This document shows positions 4,498-6,412 of a stretch of DNA of 6,412 bases, in pieces. The notes below the pieces were generated by a model. That model did no database searches, was not told the DNA's origin, and saw only the letters and a list, made by a program, of their open reading frames with translations. How positions within the stretch are numbered: position 1 is the stretch's first letter; each line of letters starts with the position of its first letter. Position numbers and translations under genes: made by a program. This DNA comes from Actinomycetota bacterium (GTDB lineage Bacteria; Actinomycetota; Thermoleophilia; Gaiellales; Gaiellaceae). The DNA is taken from the NCBI GenBank assembly GCA_005883365.1, contig VAXA01000222.1:1-6412 (forward strand). Direction: 5' to 3'.

Positions 4498-6412
4498 ATG
4501 GAGCATGCCGCGGAGATGGAGCCTCGTGAGACGGATCCTGCCGAGGGCAGCTGGCGGAAGTACCGCGTAATCCTGCGCTACTTCCGCAAGGACGTGCGTA
4601 AGCGGCGCGGAGCCCTGGCTGGCGGGGCGTTCTTCGGCTTCGTGTATGCGCTTGCACGCGTCGCCGAGCCGTGGCCGCTCAAGGTCGTGTTCGACCAAAT
4701 CCTGTTCGGCAAGCCTGCTCGCGGCCTCATCGCCACCCTGTTCACGCCCTTCGGCAGCTCGCCGTACGCCATCCTCGTCGCGGTCGGGCTGGCTCTGGGG
4801 CTGACCGGGATCGTGCGAGCCGTCGCTTACTACTACGAGGACTTCCTGCTCTCTCGGGCGGCCCAGCAAATCGTCTATGCGATCAGGACGCGCCTCTACG
4901 CGCACCTGCACCGTCTTCCGCTGTCCTTTCATCAGGAGCGCAAGACCGGTGACATGCTCGTCCGGCTCAGCTCGGACATCATCCTGCTGCGCGACGTCCT
5001 TGTGGACGCCATCGTCAGCCTGGGCACCGGCGTGCTGCTTGTTCTGATGATGGTCACGGTGATGGCGCTGGTTGACCCGGTGCTGACAGGGGTTGCGCTG
5101 CTCGTGATGCCGGTGATTTTCGCGCTCTCGTTCTTCTATGGCCGCCGGATCCGTGTCAACTCCCAGCGGCAGCGCAAGCGCGAGGGGCAGGTGGCGGCTG
5201 CGATGCACGAGGCCATTTCTGCCATGGCCGTCGTACAGCTGCACGGTGCCGGCCAGCGCGAGCAGGAGCGCTTCCACGAGATCAACCGCCGGAGCCTCAA
5301 GCAGGGCGTTACAGCAACGCGGCTGGAAGCTCGGATGTACCGGTCGGTCGAGTTGACGCTCGCGGCCGGACTGGCGGTCATGCTCTCGTTCGGAACGATC
5401 CGCACCTTGCGGGGAGCGCTCACGCCCGGCGAGCTGATTGTCTTCATCAGCTATCTGCGCGGCGCCTATCGTCCGCTCCGGCGCGCGTCGAAGACGGTCC
5501 AGAGGGCAGCCAAGGCGCTCGCCTCGGCCGAGCGGGTTGTGGAGGTGCTCAAGGTGGTGCCGGCGCTACAGGATGCGCCCGACGCTCAGCACGCGCCGCC
5601 ACTCAAGGGCCAGATCTCCTTCGACCACGTCGACTTCGCCTACCGCTCGGGGGAACGGGTTCTCCATGACGTGACGTTTACGATCGAGCCCGGCCGGCAC
5701 CTCGCGGTCGTCGGCCCCTCGGGAAGCGGCAAGTCCACGCTCCTCAGTCTCGTGCCCCGGCTCTTCGATGCGGCCTCGGGACGCGTCACAGTCGACGGTC
5801 TCGATGTCACCCGCCTCACACTCGACTCCCTGCGTTCGCAGGTCACGCTCGTGCTCCAGGATTCCGTTCTCTTCGGGCTCTCGATCGCGGAAAACATCCG
5901 CTATGGCTGCCCCGACGCAAGCGACGACGAGGTAGAGGCGGCCGCCCGCGCGGCTCGGGTGCACGACGTGATCATGACCTTCCCGGACGGCTACGACACT
6001 GTCCTCACGGAGCGCGGGCAGACCCTCTCGGGCGGCCAGCGACAGCGGATCGCCCTGGCCCGGGCACTGGTGCGGCGGACGCCGATCTTGCTCCTCGATG
6101 AGCCCACGACCGGCCTGGACGCAGCCACGCAGGCAGAGATCGTCAACGTCCTGCGCGAGGAACTGCTCCAGAAGAAGACGACGGTCGTGATCGCCACCCA
6201 CGACCAGCGTCTGATCCAAGCCGCGGACGAGCTCGTCATGCTCGAGGACGGCCGGGTCATGCAGCGCGGGACCTACGACGACCTGCTCCACACGTCGGAG
6301 GACTTCCGTCGGCTCCTCGCGGAGGAACGTGCGCCGCGGGCGCGCGAGCGTGGCCGGCCTCGGTTAGCCGGCGGGTCGCGGCGACGGCTTCTCTTCTACT
6401 CGCACAACGGCG
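4498..6412 (+). CDS. ABC exporter reading into a C-terminal extension (partial at 3' end)
   Basis: Open for 638 codons and still open at the window edge. The start is ATG 4498, one base after the epimerase stop; GAGG at 4482-4485 is a plausible but distant ribosome site, and ATG 4516 is an alternative. An MsbA-like half-transporter fills residues 1-610: a basic cytosolic N-terminus, about six membrane helices (around 38-58, 88-112, 168-192, 193-214, 284-304, 308-326), then a nucleotide-binding domain from 373. Visible there are A-loop Y382, Walker A GPSGSGKST (406-414), Q-loop Q454, LSGGQ (510-514), Walker B ILLLDE (530-535) and H568. All catalytic residues are intact, so it should be an active exporter or flippase, probably a homodimer, for the glycan made by its neighbours. 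Usual half-transporters stop near 580-620. This one continues through an Arg-rich linker (611-629) into RLLFYSHNG (630-638), resembling the first strand of a GT-B glycosyltransferase. Confidence 0.93.
   Translation, partial: MEHAAEMEPRETDPAEGSWRKYRVILRYFRKDVRKRRGALAGGAFFGFVYALARVAEPWPLKVVFDQILFGKPARGLIATLFTPFGSSPYAILVAVGLALGLTGIVRAVAYYYEDFLLSRAAQQIVYAIRTRLYAHLHRLPLSFHQERKTGDMLVRLSSDIILLRDVLVDAIVSLGTGVLLVLMMVTVMALVDPVLTGVALLVMPVIFALSFFYGRRIRVNSQRQRKREGQVAAAMHEAISAMAVVQLHGAGQREQERFHEINRRSLKQGVTATRLEARMYRSVELTLAAGLAVMLSFGTIRTLRGALTPGELIVFISYLRGAYRPLRRASKTVQRAAKALASAERVVEVLKVVPALQDAPDAQHAPPLKGQISFDHVDFAYRSGERVLHDVTFTIEPGRHLAVVGPSGSGKSTLLSLVPRLFDAASGRVTVDGLDVTRLTLDSLRSQVTLVLQDSVLFGLSIAENIRYGCPDASDDEVEAAARAARVHDVIMTFPDGYDTVLTERGQTLSGGQRQRIALARALVRRTPILLLDEPTTGLDAATQAEIVNVLREELLQKKTTVVIATHDQRLIQAADELVMLEDGRVMQRGTYDDLLHTSEDFRRLLAEERAPRARERGRPRLAGGSRRRLLFYSHNG

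Noticed and set aside
4378..5277. A 299-codon open frame on the minus strand, rich in His, Gln, Arg and Glu
   Set aside because: It lies antisense to the epimerase end and the ABC membrane domain, both clearly real. Its composition is that of a mirror frame in GC-rich DNA and shows no recognisable motif.

Overview
This window is GC-rich bacterial DNA with strongly G/C-biased third codon positions in the main genes. Style and content (GC-rich codons, overlapping glycan genes, a c-di-GMP-I-like leader) fit a high-GC Gram-positive lineage such as Actinomycetota, possibly Thermoleophilia. That placement is inference; nothing here fixes the taxon.

Layout. (1) Positions 1-114 are the last 37 codons of an unidentified gene, closed by a textbook intrinsic terminator at 134-171. 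(2) Positions 172-982 form a long gene-poor stretch. It holds two candidate small ORFs in convergent orientation (359-568 on +, 634-846 on -), a hairpin between them, and short inverted and direct repeats just upstream of a possible promoter. Neither small ORF is recognised. (3) Positions 983-1058 can fold into an element resembling the GEMM-I (cyclic di-GMP-I) riboswitch, ending 50 nt before the first gene of an operon. (4) From 1109 to the window end there is one tight plus-strand operon: a GT4 glycosyltransferase, a second GT4 glycosyltransferase, a nucleotide-sugar epimerase (SDR family), and an ABC exporter with its membrane and ATPase domains on one chain. Junctions are a 1-nt overlap, a 4-nt overlap and a 1-nt gap.

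The genes read as a surface-glycan or exopolysaccharide cluster. The epimerase would supply a sugar nucleotide, the two GT4 enzymes would build an oligosaccharide or glycolipid, and the ABC protein would flip or export it. A c-di-GMP-sensing leader would tie this to the signal that commonly governs exopolysaccharide output in bacteria.

The two points most worth a second look are the riboswitch-like leader, which departs from the consensus in places, and the 3' end of the ABC gene. That gene does not stop after its nucleotide-binding domain. It reads through a basic linker into residues that look like the first strand of a further glycosyltransferase, with no in-frame start codon at the junction. 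This suggests an exporter-glycosyltransferase fusion that continues beyond the window.
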